Assembly: GCF_009828925.2 (NCBI RefSeq)
Contig: NZ_WUTY02000001.1
Location: 3,192,492-3,256,491, forward strand
Direction: 5' to 3'
Source: Methylicorpusculum oleiharenae
GTDB lineage: Bacteria; Pseudomonadota; Gammaproteobacteria; Methylococcales; Methylomonadaceae
DNA length: 64,000 nt
Position 1 is the first letter of the stretch. Each line of letters starts with the position of its first letter. This document shows positions 27,442 through 36,443 of this stretch, in pieces. The translations under genes were made by a program, and so were the position numbers. The notes under the pieces were generated by a model. That model worked only from the letters and a program-made list of their open reading frames with translations, ran no database searches and was not told the origin of the DNA.

Positions 27442-27498
27442 ATCTTATACCTCGTTTAGCAGACGGCAACAGAATGGCCTGCTGCCGTTAACCGATGT

Positions 27499-28065
27499 TT
27501 ATTCTTTGACGGCTTCGACCGGAATGGTAATGGTGACCTCATCACCTACCTGCGGTGCGTATTTGCCCATATTGAAGTCGGACCGTTTGACAGTCGTGGT
27601 GGCGTTAGCCCCGCATGCGTCTTTTTTAAGCATGGGATGGGGCATGCACTGGAATGACGTGACTGTCAGCGTCACGGGTTTGCTGATACCTTTTAGCGTT
27701 AGCGTGCCGTCAACCGCTACTAAGTTTTCACCCTCAAATTTGAGCATGTTTGAGATGAAGGTCGCTGCAGGGTATTTGGCTGTATCCAGGAAATCTTCGC
27801 CTTGAATGTGTTCGTTGAATAGCGGGTAGCCGGTATTCACCGAGGTCGTATCAATGTTTACTTCTACGAAACCTGTTTTTGCCTGACGATCCAGCACGAT
27901 TTTACCGGACGTCTTGTCGAAGCGACTCAGTTGGTTCGAGTAGCCAAAATGGCTGTAAGAAAAGCGCGGCAGGGTATGGGGGCCATCAATAACATAGGTT
28001 TCAGGAGCGGCTAATGCTGCGGTTGAAAGAGTTGTCATTAAAGATAATAGCGCAATGCGTTTCAT
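27499..28065 (-). CDS. YceI family periplasmic lipid-binding protein
   Basis: 188 residues. Signal peptide MKRIALLSLMTTLSTAALA cleaved before APETYVID. The YceI lipocalin-like barrel is recognisable: YVIDGPHTLPRFSYSHFG, KTGFVEVNIDTTSVNTG, FLDTAKYPAATFIS and VDGTLTLKGISKPVTL. The family binds isoprenoids or other amphiphiles in the periplasm. A Cys pair (CMPHP and DACGA) may form a disulfide. Second gene of the azoR operon. Confidence 0.93.
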   Translation of the reverse strand: MKRIALLSLMTTLSTAALAAPETYVIDGPHTLPRFSYSHFGYSNQLSRFDKTSGKIVLDRQAKTGFVEVNIDTTSVNTGYPLFNEHIQGEDFLDTAKYPAATFISNMLKFEGENLVAVDGTLTLKGISKPVTLTVTSFQCMPHPMLKKDACGANATTTVKRSDFNMGKYAPQVGDEVTITIPVEAVKE

Positions 28066-28120
28066 GTTGAAGCTCCAAGTTTAGGGGGGGTGAATAAAAA
28101 AATAGTCATTGATCAGCAAC

Positions 28121-28723
28121 TCAGGCGGCAAGCTCTGCCAGCCGTTGATGGGCCTTGGCCAGTGCCTTATCCTTGGTTTCTTGACTCATATTAAGCCCTT
28201 CCGCATAGATAAATTCAACATCGGTAATTCCCAGGAAATTGAGAAAATCACGGACATACGTGGTTTGGCTGTCCAAAGGCGTGCCCGCATACATTCCTCC
28301 TCGGGTCGCAAAAACGAAGACTTTTTTATCTGAAAGCAAGCCTTCAGGACCGTTTTCGGTATAACGAAAGGTCAACCCGGCGCGGGCGATCTGGTCAAAG
28401 TAGGCTTTCAGCGTCGAGGGAATACCAAAGTTATACATGGGCAATCCGATGACAATGACATTCGATTGCTTAATCTCGTTGATCAATGTATCTGACTCGT
28501 TAACAAAGCTTTGTTGTTCAGGTGTTCTGGCGTCAGGCGATGCGAAAAATGCCGAAACCCGTTGGGCATCCAAATGCGGTAACGGTTCCGTGGCTAGATC
28601 ACGAACTTTGACTTGCACATCGGGATTGAGTGTATGCCAGGTGGAAACAAAGTCATTGGCCAGTTGGCTGGAGTGGCCACCCGATGAGAATATACTTGAA
28701 TTGATTTGTAAGAGAGTTGTCAT
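28121..28723 (-). CDS. azoR: FMN-dependent NADH-azoreductase / quinone reductase AzoR
   Basis: 200 residues from ATG at 28723, chosen for GGAGGAAA upstream; a start at 28738 would bury that site. Flavodoxin-like fold: NSSIFSSGGHSSQLA near the N-terminus, VIGLPMYNFGIPSTLKAYFDQIAR (FMN-binding P-M-YNF core) and FATRGGMY. The enzyme reduces quinones and azo compounds by two electrons. First gene of the operon with yceI and pirin, divergent from a LysR regulator, a common quinone-response arrangement. Confidence 0.94.
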   Translation of the reverse strand: MTTLLQINSSIFSSGGHSSQLANDFVSTWHTLNPDVQVKVRDLATEPLPHLDAQRVSAFFASPDARTPEQQSFVNESDTLINEIKQSNVIVIGLPMYNFGIPSTLKAYFDQIARAGLTFRYTENGPEGLLSDKKVFVFATRGGMYAGTPLDSQTTYVRDFLNFLGITDVEFIYAEGLNMSQETKDKALAKAHQRLAELAA

Positions 28724-28828
28724 GCTTATTTCCTCCATCAGTGAACGTGGTGTTATTTAACGCTTTATGAAAACGATAAAAAAGCATAATAATTAGGCCA
28801 TATTCATCAATTCATTAGATAGGTCGAA
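28724..28828. promoter_or_regulatory. Divergent promoter region azoR / lysR
   Basis: A 105-bp AT-rich spacer between two divergent starts, holding the azoR ribosome site (GGAGGAAAT on the minus strand) and AT-rich runs around 28765-28800. It is the expected binding site of the adjacent LysR protein. No operator can be fixed by eye. Confidence 0.4.
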
Positions 28829-29725
28829 ATGAGCCCTCATATTACCCTGGAACAATGGCGAGCATTGATTGAAGTGGTGGACGCCGGTGGTTACGCCCAG
28901 GCCGCTGAAAAACTGTGTAAAAGCCAATCGGCCGTCAGCTATGCCGTACAAAAAATCGAATCCTTACTGAACATTAAAGCCTTTGAGGTACAGGGACGTA
29001 AGGCCATCCTTACCCCAACGGGGCAAATGCTCTACCGGCGCGCACTGGCGCTGGTCAATGAAGCCAGTGATCTGGAGCGGGCTGCGCATAAGCTTTCGGC
29101 GGGATGGGAAGCGGTTATCACTATCGCCGCTGAAATATTGTTTCCTTCTGACCGGTTATTGACCTGTCTTCATCGCTTTGGCCTTGAAAGTCCGGGTACG
29201 CGGGTTGAATTGATTGAGTCGGTATTAGGCGGAACCTCAGATGCACTGCTCAGCGGCAATGTGGATTTGGCTATTTCACCCCAACTTCCCCCCGGTTTTT
29301 TGGGAAATGTGTTGATGCGAATTCGCTTGCTGGCAGTGGCCCATAACGATCACCCACTTCATCATTACGGTCGAGAGTTGAGTTACCGTGATTTGCGGGC
29401 ACATCGGCATGTGGTGATCCGGGATTCGGGCGCCAAGCGAGACCAGCGCGCAGTATCGGTCGAGGTTGATCAGCGCTGGATAGTGAGTCAGGTGGCCACA
29501 TCGATTCAGGCGGTCTGTTCAGGCTATGGCTTTGCCTGGCTACCTGAAGAGCATATTCGTGAGGAGCTGCTAACTGGAGTTTTAAAACCGCTCCCCTTGA
29601 AAGAAGGTCATACGCGCGAGGTGCCGCTTTATCTTATTTTGGCAAATCCCGATTTTGCCGGTCCCGGAGTCAGACGGTTGTCTACCATCTTAATGGAGCC
29701 TGTGATTGCAAAAAGCCAAGGCTAG
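28829..29725 (+). CDS. LysR family transcriptional regulator
   Basis: 298 residues. Helix-turn-helix at 6-60 (ALIEVVDAGGYAQAAEKLC, then QSAVSYAVQKIESLL), effector domain after about residue 90. Divergent from azoR, so probably the activator of azoR-yceI-pirin in answer to a quinone or similar. Starts 105 bp from azoR. The effector-binding part has no motif that names the ligand. Confidence 0.93.
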   Translation: MSPHITLEQWRALIEVVDAGGYAQAAEKLCKSQSAVSYAVQKIESLLNIKAFEVQGRKAILTPTGQMLYRRALALVNEASDLERAAHKLSAGWEAVITIAAEILFPSDRLLTCLHRFGLESPGTRVELIESVLGGTSDALLSGNVDLAISPQLPPGFLGNVLMRIRLLAVAHNDHPLHHYGRELSYRDLRAHRHVVIRDSGAKRDQRAVSVEVDQRWIVSQVATSIQAVCSGYGFAWLPEEHIREELLTGVLKPLPLKEGHTREVPLYLILANPDFAGPGVRRLSTILMEPVIAKSQG

Positions 29726-29813
29726 GCGAAAATCACTCCATTGATATCGCCTATTGCTATTCGTACAGCATGGGTTGGAGATGCCAATTCTATAAGCGCG
29801 TGTAAGTTACCCG

Positions 29814-31892
29814 TTAAAAACTCAATTTAGCTCCTGTGTAAACAAAACGTCCTGCCTGAGGCAAAGCAACCGACTCTTGATAATTCGTATCCAGAATATT
29901 ATCTGCGCCTACATAGATGTTGGCTTTATTGTTAAACAGACTGTAATTCAGCTTCATGTTCAGCAAGGTATATTCCTCCAGTCTACCTTTTTGCAGGGGC
30001 TGGTTGCGGGAATAGTAATATTCATCCGCCACATGCATGACATTCAAATAGCCTGAAAAGCCGTAACCGAACTGATAATCCGCTTCAAATGCCAGTTTAT
30101 GTTTGGGCCGATACTGCAGTTCATCGCGGCCTTCGCTATCGGAACGATCGCGGCTATGTAAAAAAGTATAACTGGTGCGTAGCATCAGGTCGGATACTGC
30201 ATAAGTCTGACCCATGATTTCAACGCCTTGAAATTCGTATTTGGCAAAATTACGAAAACGGTTATTGTTGTCTTGCTCAATATAGTTGGATACATCATTC
30301 AGAAATCCGGTTACACTGATCTCACTGTTACCGGGTAGTTGCTGAGTCATACCCGCTTCATAATTGTAAGATTGCTCAAACTTTAAATTCGGATCACCGG
30401 TGCTGGTTTCGTACAATTGCCGAATTGAGGGTATCCGTATTTTTCGAGAGGCAGACGCACGCAAACGCGTATCAGTCGGTAAGTCATAATGCGCGCCCGC
30501 AATAAACGAACTGTCATCTGCGCCACTGTCGTCGTCGCGAATCAGCCAGTGATGGCCATAACCCAAAGCGATGCCAAGATTCTTTAAGGGCGACAAAGTC
30601 AATTCTGCTGCAGTTGAGACCACGCCTAAATTACGGTTTTCATCGACGTTACGTAAATTATAGGTGGTGGTGGTTGTGGATCTGCCACCTCTGCCTCTGC
30701 CTCCAACGACAGTGGTTTGGGGGATGTCACGAATCACGCCGTCTTGACTCCAGCGTTCTTCCCGAGCATCCCCCATCAGTGTCAATTGACCGCCCCAGGC
30801 ATGATCATAGCTGGTTTGAGTATGCCCACCGGCAATTTGTGTGGAACTGGTTAAGTCAAAAGTCCCATTAACACGATTGCTATTCATTGATGTAAGCGAT
30901 GCATCGTCATAACGATTGGCTTCTTCGTCAGTCACATTAAGATAGGCCCAGTTTTTAGACGACCAGGGACCTTCGGGATCGTAGGCGACGGTAAATTGAG
31001 ACGCATAAATGGCTTCATCGTTGATACGTTCATATCGGGGACGGCTTGCAAAATTATCCGTCGAGTCATTGGTTACACTGGACGGTACGCCGTGTGTGCC
31101 TTGGGAGTGATTAAACGTCAGGCCCAGGCTCCAGTCGTCATTCGGTCGAAATCCGGCATTGGTATAGACATTGGTGCGGCGCCGGTCACTGTTGTTGCGG
31201 ACGCCGCCATTTTCCTCTGAAGTCGGGTTAAAATCATCGGAAAGTGGAAAGCCATCCCGGTCTTGATGACTTAGACTGACCATGAAGTCGGCGCTATCAA
31301 ATCCTGCAGAAGCACTACCCCAGGTACGTTGATGTCCTCTGTTGCCGACTTCGCCGGCCGCATTGGCATGGTAGCCGGATGCGCCTTTTTTGGTAATGAT
31401 ATTAATTACAGCGGCGGCAGCGCCTTCGCCATAAAGTTCGGAACTGGCACCGGATGTCATTTTGATTTTAGCAATGGATTCGGTTGGAATCATCGTTGGA
31501 TCGAATTGCCCGTCAAAAGTTGAATTAAAAGGGACACCATTTAACAGTAATTTGACATGACGTGTTCTAAACCCCCGGACATCGATACGCGGCGTCCCAT
31601 CGGCGCCAGTGCGGACATTGACGCCGGGTAACAATTCTATGGCTTCGTCAAAGGTTCTGGCAGCTTTTCGCTCAATATCCTTGGCGTCCAGTTCATAAGT
31701 GCTGGCTATCGCCTCCACTCCCGGTTGCTCTCCTGTAACTATGATTTCGCCGAGTCGATAGATTTCGTCAGTGGCTTGGTTATCAGCCCAAGCCGACTGG
31801 CATAAAAGCAGGAAAGTGCAGCCGGCCTTCAGCGTTCGGGGTATCGAGTAAGCAGGCGGTTGAGGCTTTAATCTCAATCTCTTAAGGTTCAT
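29814..31892 (-). CDS. TonB-dependent outer-membrane receptor
   Basis: 692 residues with a long signal region ending AGCTFLLLCQSAWA. A TonB-box-like stretch (LGEIIVTGE) precedes the plug domain (about 55-165: IELLPGVNVRTG, RIDVRGFRTRHVKLLLNGV, YGEGAAAAVINIITKKG), then a 22-strand barrel ending in ARFVYTGAKLSF-type aromatic C-terminus (GRFVYTGAKLSF). It takes up a scarce ligand such as a metal chelate, cobalamin or siderophore, driven by TonB. The ATG has no clear Shine-Dalgarno sequence, and a hairpin lies just upstream. Third gene after the TiaS-like and membrane protein genes. Confidence 0.92.
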   Translation of the reverse strand: MNLKRLRLKPQPPAYSIPRTLKAGCTFLLLCQSAWADNQATDEIYRLGEIIVTGEQPGVEAIASTYELDAKDIERKAARTFDEAIELLPGVNVRTGADGTPRIDVRGFRTRHVKLLLNGVPFNSTFDGQFDPTMIPTESIAKIKMTSGASSELYGEGAAAAVINIITKKGASGYHANAAGEVGNRGHQRTWGSASAGFDSADFMVSLSHQDRDGFPLSDDFNPTSEENGGVRNNSDRRRTNVYTNAGFRPNDDWSLGLTFNHSQGTHGVPSSVTNDSTDNFASRPRYERINDEAIYASQFTVAYDPEGPWSSKNWAYLNVTDEEANRYDDASLTSMNSNRVNGTFDLTSSTQIAGGHTQTSYDHAWGGQLTLMGDAREERWSQDGVIRDIPQTTVVGGRGRGGRSTTTTTYNLRNVDENRNLGVVSTAAELTLSPLKNLGIALGYGHHWLIRDDDSGADDSSFIAGAHYDLPTDTRLRASASRKIRIPSIRQLYETSTGDPNLKFEQSYNYEAGMTQQLPGNSEISVTGFLNDVSNYIEQDNNNRFRNFAKYEFQGVEIMGQTYAVSDLMLRTSYTFLHSRDRSDSEGRDELQYRPKHKLAFEADYQFGYGFSGYLNVMHVADEYYYSRNQPLQKGRLEEYTLLNMKLNYSLFNNKANIYVGADNILDTNYQESVALPQAGRFVYTGAKLSF

Positions 31893-31922
31893 GATAATCG
31901 TAAAAAGGTCAAAAAGGAGGGA

Positions 31923-31940
31923 GGCGATGCTTGCATCGCC
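31923..31940 (-). promoter_or_regulatory. Perfect hairpin in the TonB receptor leader
   Basis: GGCGATGC / GCATCGCC (8-bp, 2-nt loop) lies 31 nt upstream of the TonB receptor ATG on the minus strand. It is followed in that direction by a pyrimidine-rich stretch with T5 runs. It may attenuate expression between the membrane protein and receptor genes, or be a processing site. Confidence 0.4.
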
Positions 31941-31991
31941 ATTTGAATTGAGCAGAAAGTTCCGGGCACGTTTATTTTGCGAAACGCAAAC

Positions 31992-32564
31992 TCACCGGCG
32001 TTTATTCAAAAGAGCCAATATCGCCCCCGTCAATCCGCCGATAAAGCCAAAGAGTAAATGCGTGAGCATGGGATAGGCCAGACCCATATTCAATGAGTGG
32101 TGAGCTAATCCAAAAACATTTGCTTCGACTAAGTTAAGTAAAGGCCTCAGCGAATGAGTCAGTCCGGCAACGATGGCGAGATAAAAAACTGATTGGCGCC
32201 ACTGTTTTCCTGCAATAAACAAGGCATCAACGATCATACCCGCAAGCAAATATGACCAGGCTGCTGAAGGTTCACTGACACTGGCTATCGATACAAGAGA
32301 AGTACCCGCCGCACCCAAGGCAACAACACTTGCCGCCCAAAAATAAGTTGAACCGGCACGAAAAAATACCAGGATAGCCATCCATTCAAGTCCATGGCGT
32401 CCGGGCATTTTGATAGGCCAGCGAAACATCTCATGCAACACCGTGACGATGACGCCTGCCAATAATAACCAGAAGATTTCCCTGGCACGAAGTCCAGTGC
32501 TAAGTTCAATAGGTTTTAATGACAGTTTTTGGAACAACCCGCCACTGATCGTTTGTATCGTCAT
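31992..32564 (-). CDS. Small multi-pass membrane protein, possibly a transporter component
   Basis: 190 residues, about five or six membrane segments (EIFWLLLAGVIVTVLHEMF, then MAILVFFRAG, AASVVALGAAG, AWSYLLAGMIVDALFIAG, LAIVAGLTHS, LLFGFIGGLTGAILAL). GGAG 7 nt before ATG supports a start inside the preceding gene, giving a 59-nt overlap. Size and topology resemble the substrate-binding S component of ECF transporters, but no signature proves it. Its place before a TonB receptor suggests it moves the same ligand across the inner membrane. Confidence 0.75.
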   Translation of the reverse strand: MTIQTISGGLFQKLSLKPIELSTGLRAREIFWLLLAGVIVTVLHEMFRWPIKMPGRHGLEWMAILVFFRAGSTYFWAASVVALGAAGTSLVSIASVSEPSAAWSYLLAGMIVDALFIAGKQWRQSVFYLAIVAGLTHSLRPLLNLVEANVFGLAHHSLNMGLAYPMLTHLLFGFIGGLTGAILALLNKRR

Positions 32565-33255
32565 TTGCTTTCTCCACTAATAAAACTGCGTTACCGTTTA
32601 ACAAGACCGGACGCGCCCATTCGGTAATCGACACTGTATGATGCAGTCCGGTCACTTCAAAACCATCAGTTGTTTTTATCTGATCAATATCGGTCATCGC
32701 TTTTAGCTGACCCACTGTGTAGTCTTTAACTTCCAGTTCCCGAACGCCGCGCAGGCCTATATAACGGCCGTCGTTACCTTCTGCACGCAAGCCTACTGCT
32801 GCCAGTGCGCCTATCACGCCGCCTTCATCGCCGGTCAAGCCTTCTAAATAAAACCCTTTCCGGCTGGCCAACCCCCGGCTGTCCTTTTGGGTAAAGACTT
32901 CCGATTTTGCGCGGCGGCCGTATTGTTGAACATCACTATCCACCTGATCGGCTGAAGCAATGCATAAACCGGCATCAGAGCCATCTGCTGATTCCTGCCT
33001 AAGATAATCACTGCAAAATTGTGTCAATTTTTCCAGTTCCGAGGGATCGATTGCCACGGCCATACAGGCAGAGCTGTTATGCGAGGTATAAGGAATCAAA
33101 GGGCTGACGAATAATTGATGACGTGTTATTCCAAACACCTGGGCAATGCTGTTTTCAGCCAGCAGCTTACCTAATTGCCGGACCCGAAAACCGGTGCCTC
33201 GGCTTTCCAGATTATCGGTATCGTCAATGCCGATCAGAAAATTCCTTATGTGCAT
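32506..33255 (-). CDS. TiaS-like protein (tRNA-Ile2 agmatinylcytidine synthetase N-terminal homologue)
   Basis: 249 residues beginning MHIRNFLIGIDDTDN. The IGIDDTD motif (8-14) with the following GTGFRVRQLG and TRHQLFVSPLIPYTSHNSS matches the N-terminal region of archaeal TiaS, which modifies the CAU anticodon of tRNA-Ile2 with agmatine. Bacteria use TilS for that, so this relative must do something else, probably an ATP-dependent step. It lacks the C-terminal OB-fold and zinc ribbon of TiaS. First gene of an operon with a membrane protein and TonB receptor. No ribosome site is obvious at the ATG. Confidence 0.72.
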   Translation of the reverse strand: MHIRNFLIGIDDTDNLESRGTGFRVRQLGKLLAENSIAQVFGITRHQLFVSPLIPYTSHNSSACMAVAIDPSELEKLTQFCSDYLRQESADGSDAGLCIASADQVDSDVQQYGRRAKSEVFTQKDSRGLASRKGFYLEGLTGDEGGVIGALAAVGLRAEGNDGRYIGLRGVRELEVKDYTVGQLKAMTDIDQIKTTDGFEVTGLHHTVSITEWARPVLLNGNAVLLVEKANDDTNDQWRVVPKTVIKTY

Positions 33256-33757
33256 AAGTGCTTTTTATACGTTAATTGGGCTGATAAGGTAAATATCAAT
33301 AAAAAAAACATAATAACACATGAAATTGCTCAAAAATATCTTATAAATCTTGTGGATTAGAGGCTCAAGGATGCATCAAAAGAGGGGGTTTGGTTTTTGA
33401 AATATAGCTTGGTAGTCAGTCCATTCTGTACTGACAGTTAGTTGTAACAAAACCGTTCGCGGCGAGTTTTCGGCTATGTTTGAGAAAGGCTTGTCGAACC
33501 AGGTAGAGTTGTTCTTAGACTATTAAACAACCGGATGTTTTATTTGGAAGGGATTTTGTTGATTAGGGCGCATTTTATTAAAGGCGATGACATCAACAAT
33601 GATTGGAGGAAAAACGAAACAGTCAATCAAGGGCGATTAAGCGTTCAGCGAAACCTTTACCTTTACTGACTGTGCCACGAAATGAAGCGTTTTATTTGTT
33701 TGTTCTCTTTAAAACCAACGGGGTTGGTTTCATAGGTGCGAAGTTTACAACTGTAAA
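33256..33757. other. Intergenic region, no gene
   Basis: Holds the promoter area of the TiaS-like operon (AT-rich 33295-33350) and the terminator of the next minus-strand gene. No credible reading frame or RNA is seen. Confidence 0.4.
33711..33730 (-). terminator. Probable terminator of the secreted helical protein gene
   Basis: Read on the minus strand, AAACCAAC / GTTGGTTT (8 bp, 3-nt loop) follows the stop codon of the gene at 33758 by 27 bases and is continued by one more T then AAAG. T-run short, so termination is probably partial. Confidence 0.55.
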
Positions 33758-34267
33758 TCAACGAGCACCGGATGCTTCATCCGGCGTGTCCATAATACGG
33801 TTTAGCAGGTTGGTCTGTTGCGATACCCTATCGGCTTGAGTTAAGTCGATCATCGTTTTAAGTTCTGCAAAACGTTTCTCGGCTTCTTTCAGGTCTTCTG
33901 TTGCTTTAGCCAAATCGCCGCCTTTTACAGCGCCTCGGGCTTGTTTCAAATAGCCATTAGCGCGGTTACGATTGCGGTCAAGTTTATCATTAGCATTGAT
34001 TTCCTTACTCAATTTTAAGGCATCTTTGATGTTCACTATAATGGGATCCTCGCCGGCTTTACCATTTTCAGTTGCACCGCTGCTTTTTCTTAGCTCAATA
34101 GCATTCAACGCTTCAGCAATTTGACCCAAAGTAGCGTCAATTCCTTCTATCGGAGTCATTCTGTTATACATACACGCCATGCCCAAACAGACATCAGCTG
34201 TAGCTGAAAACGATCCAAATGAAACTGCCAATGCAGTAGCTACGACAGCGCTTTTTAATAATTTCAT
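33758..34267 (-). CDS. Secreted helical protein, unknown function
   Basis: 169 residues. Signal peptide (LLKSAVVATALAVSFGSFSATA) cleaved before DVCLGMACMYNR. The mature part starts with a Cys pair (DVCLGMAC) and continues as charged helices (NIKDALKLSKEINANDK, RAVKGGDLAKATEDLKEAEKRFAELK) with lysine/glutamate periodicity, like a helical bundle. GAGGT upstream supports the start. No enzyme motif is seen; resembles periplasmic proteins of unknown role found in several methanotrophs. Confidence 0.8.
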   Translation of the reverse strand: MKLLKSAVVATALAVSFGSFSATADVCLGMACMYNRMTPIEGIDATLGQIAEALNAIELRKSSGATENGKAGEDPIIVNIKDALKLSKEINANDKLDRNRNRANGYLKQARGAVKGGDLAKATEDLKEAEKRFAELKTMIDLTQADRVSQQTNLLNRIMDTPDEASGAR

Positions 34268-34552
34268 CTAAAGTCAACCTCATTGTATTTATTATTATTA
34301 GGTCTGCAACTGCCTAAATTTTAAATATATTTAATCAGTTGCATGACGGCGTGAACTTTATCATAACTTTTGTGAATATCACAGGAGTCCATTTTCGTAA
34401 TAACGAAGTGGGCTTGGCGCTTTTTGCTGGTATCGATCAGTACCTTATGTAGGTGCCAAAGCTTGCAGCGCCAATGACTCAGGAAACGCACAGGCAGGCT
34501 CGTTCAAATAAAGCGCTTTTTGCCGCAAGCGTTCTCTCGACATGGCGGATTG

Positions 34553-36058
34553 CTATTTTCGGGTATAGCGGTGTTTTACGCCGGCTGGAAAATACTCAGC
34601 GTCAGCAAAAGCATGCAGCGTAACCTGAGGCATCTGGCGTTCAACGGGAAGGTAATGAGCAAATTCGCTGTTCAGACGTAACAGCTCCTTGCGGATGGAC
34701 TCGGCTATTACCGCCACCATGTTTTCGTTTGTTGCTATACCGGGTAACAGTTCCACGGCAATATGCAGGATGTTATCGCCATCGCCGGTTTCCTGTATTT
34801 CCAAAACGAATTTACCGGTGACCCAACCCATAATGTCAGGTTGCTCTAAGCCAACACTTACGTTTTCCGGATAAATATTGGCGCCATAGTAAGACACGGT
34901 GAAGTCAGCTCGGCCGAAGACATAGACAAAAGGCAATTCTCGCGGTTGAAAATCGTTGGGTAGATCTAATTGGCTCAATGCCTCTACACCTTGTGATTCA
35001 AGAAATGCCCGCATCTCATCGAAACGAATCAAGCCGCCTTTGTCGGCAATATGATAACGCATCAACGGTACGCTGTTTTCGCCGGACACGACCAAGGTGC
35101 CTTCTTGTGTTTCGAAAAATCGGCTGACAGGATCATACTGTACCAACGTCGGCAAACGAGATTCACCGAAAAGTTGTCGAGCGGCAGCCGGATGCCTTGC
35201 TAACCAGCGACGAATGGCGATACTCAGGGGTGTTTCGTTGCCGAGCACGCCGCCATCGGCAGTACCATACAGCGAAGCTGAATCAAAACACGGCGCTGTC
35301 GATCCGGTGCGCCGGCCAATCAACTCTCGCCATTCTTCACTGAACACTTCACCGGCAAATACCAGTTTGACGTGGTAAATGTGCCAATCAATGTCCTCTG
35401 TAATACCCGCGTCGATCACGTCTTTGACAAATGGCGGGTAACCCAACAGCACGGTCTGATCAAAATGCGGTGCCAATTCGCGGACCACGCGAAAAATCTC
35501 GGACTTATTATTGCCCGGTGTAGCCACCATCAGCGGATAACCCTTATGCGCCAAATGCCAGCAGCAGGATGTCGTAAACAAGCCTCCGACCCAGTTGCCC
35601 AACGCAAAACAAACGATCGCCAAAGTGCTGCGTTCGTGAGCGCGAAAACTGTCGTGAAATACCTGCTCGAACCGCAGCGCCACATCCAGCTCATAAGCTA
35701 CAGAGCGAGGCCAGAAAGTCGGACTGCCGGTAGAGCCGGAAGAAACGGCCACCCGATCAGCGCCCATTAGACTGCCGCCGAAGCAGCGATCCGGTAATGG
35801 GTAGGTCTGCATGTAATCGCTTTTACCCATAAGCGGCAGATCGAGGAATTTCCGATAGGTCGTTATGTCAGCCGGATTGATTTGCCGCGAGGCAAGAAAT
35901 TGGCGGTAAGCAGGCACCTCGACCGCGCAACGATGAAATAAAGCCAATGCATGGTCTTCCGCATTGACAGCACGGTGTTCCGCCAACAGTTCATCCAGTG
36001 ATGTGTTCATAAAGCGGTTGAAAATTTCGTTGGGTGGTGGTTTAAGCGGGTTGGTCAT
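34553..36058 (-). CDS. Phenylacetate-CoA ligase-like adenylate-forming enzyme
   Basis: 501 residues. AMP-binding P-loop SSGSTGSPTFWPRS (about 106-119), a second motif YGTADGGVLG, then FGRADFTVSYYGANIYPENV in the hinge and C-terminal lid, all as in the PaaK branch. The final Lys/Arg-rich end (KHRYTRK) provides a possible catalytic Lys. It should activate a carboxylate as adenylate, probably to a CoA thioester. No phenylacetate pathway genes are adjacent; it stands alone with a ribosome site GGAGAA. Substrate unknown. Confidence 0.85.
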   Translation of the reverse strand: MTNPLKPPPNEIFNRFMNTSLDELLAEHRAVNAEDHALALFHRCAVEVPAYRQFLASRQINPADITTYRKFLDLPLMGKSDYMQTYPLPDRCFGGSLMGADRVAVSSGSTGSPTFWPRSVAYELDVALRFEQVFHDSFRAHERSTLAIVCFALGNWVGGLFTTSCCWHLAHKGYPLMVATPGNNKSEIFRVVRELAPHFDQTVLLGYPPFVKDVIDAGITEDIDWHIYHVKLVFAGEVFSEEWRELIGRRTGSTAPCFDSASLYGTADGGVLGNETPLSIAIRRWLARHPAAARQLFGESRLPTLVQYDPVSRFFETQEGTLVVSGENSVPLMRYHIADKGGLIRFDEMRAFLESQGVEALSQLDLPNDFQPRELPFVYVFGRADFTVSYYGANIYPENVSVGLEQPDIMGWVTGKFVLEIQETGDGDNILHIAVELLPGIATNENMVAVIAESIRKELLRLNSEFAHYLPVERQMPQVTLHAFADAEYFPAGVKHRYTRK

Positions 36059-36443
36059 AATAAGTTCTCCGACCGTTGGACCTTAACATCTCTTTGTACT
36101 CTGAATCGCACAATGTACTAAAAATTAAATCCGACACAGCACATCTGGGTTCATTATTATCGTCATTCGTAAGACCTGGCAATCCTAAATTTGCTATGCT
36201 GGGCCTGATTTGAACGGCCATTACTCATCCGGCAAACATCACCGACATCCATCTGCTGTTTTTATGGTCGCTTAAATAAGGCACTGTTTGCGTTAAAAGT
36301 GGGTGTCGCCCCGGCACGGATTGGCGGCGTTGATGTTCTTTAAGTTACTAACGCGAACAGTGCTTTTAATAATCCGTAATGGCATCAATCTGCAGATAGC
36401 GCGAAAATCTTATTCCAATCACTTAAAACAGGATTTTCTTACG
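36059..36443. other. Intergenic region before hupE
   Basis: An in-frame extension upstream of the hupE start (ATG at 36303) has no signal-peptide logic or ribosome site. Otherwise nothing recognisable between these divergent genes. Confidence 0.4.

Noticed and set aside
30614-30871. Plus-strand frame inside the TonB receptor gene
   Set aside because: It is antisense to a well-supported barrel-coding region and shows Trp/Cys/His-rich noise.
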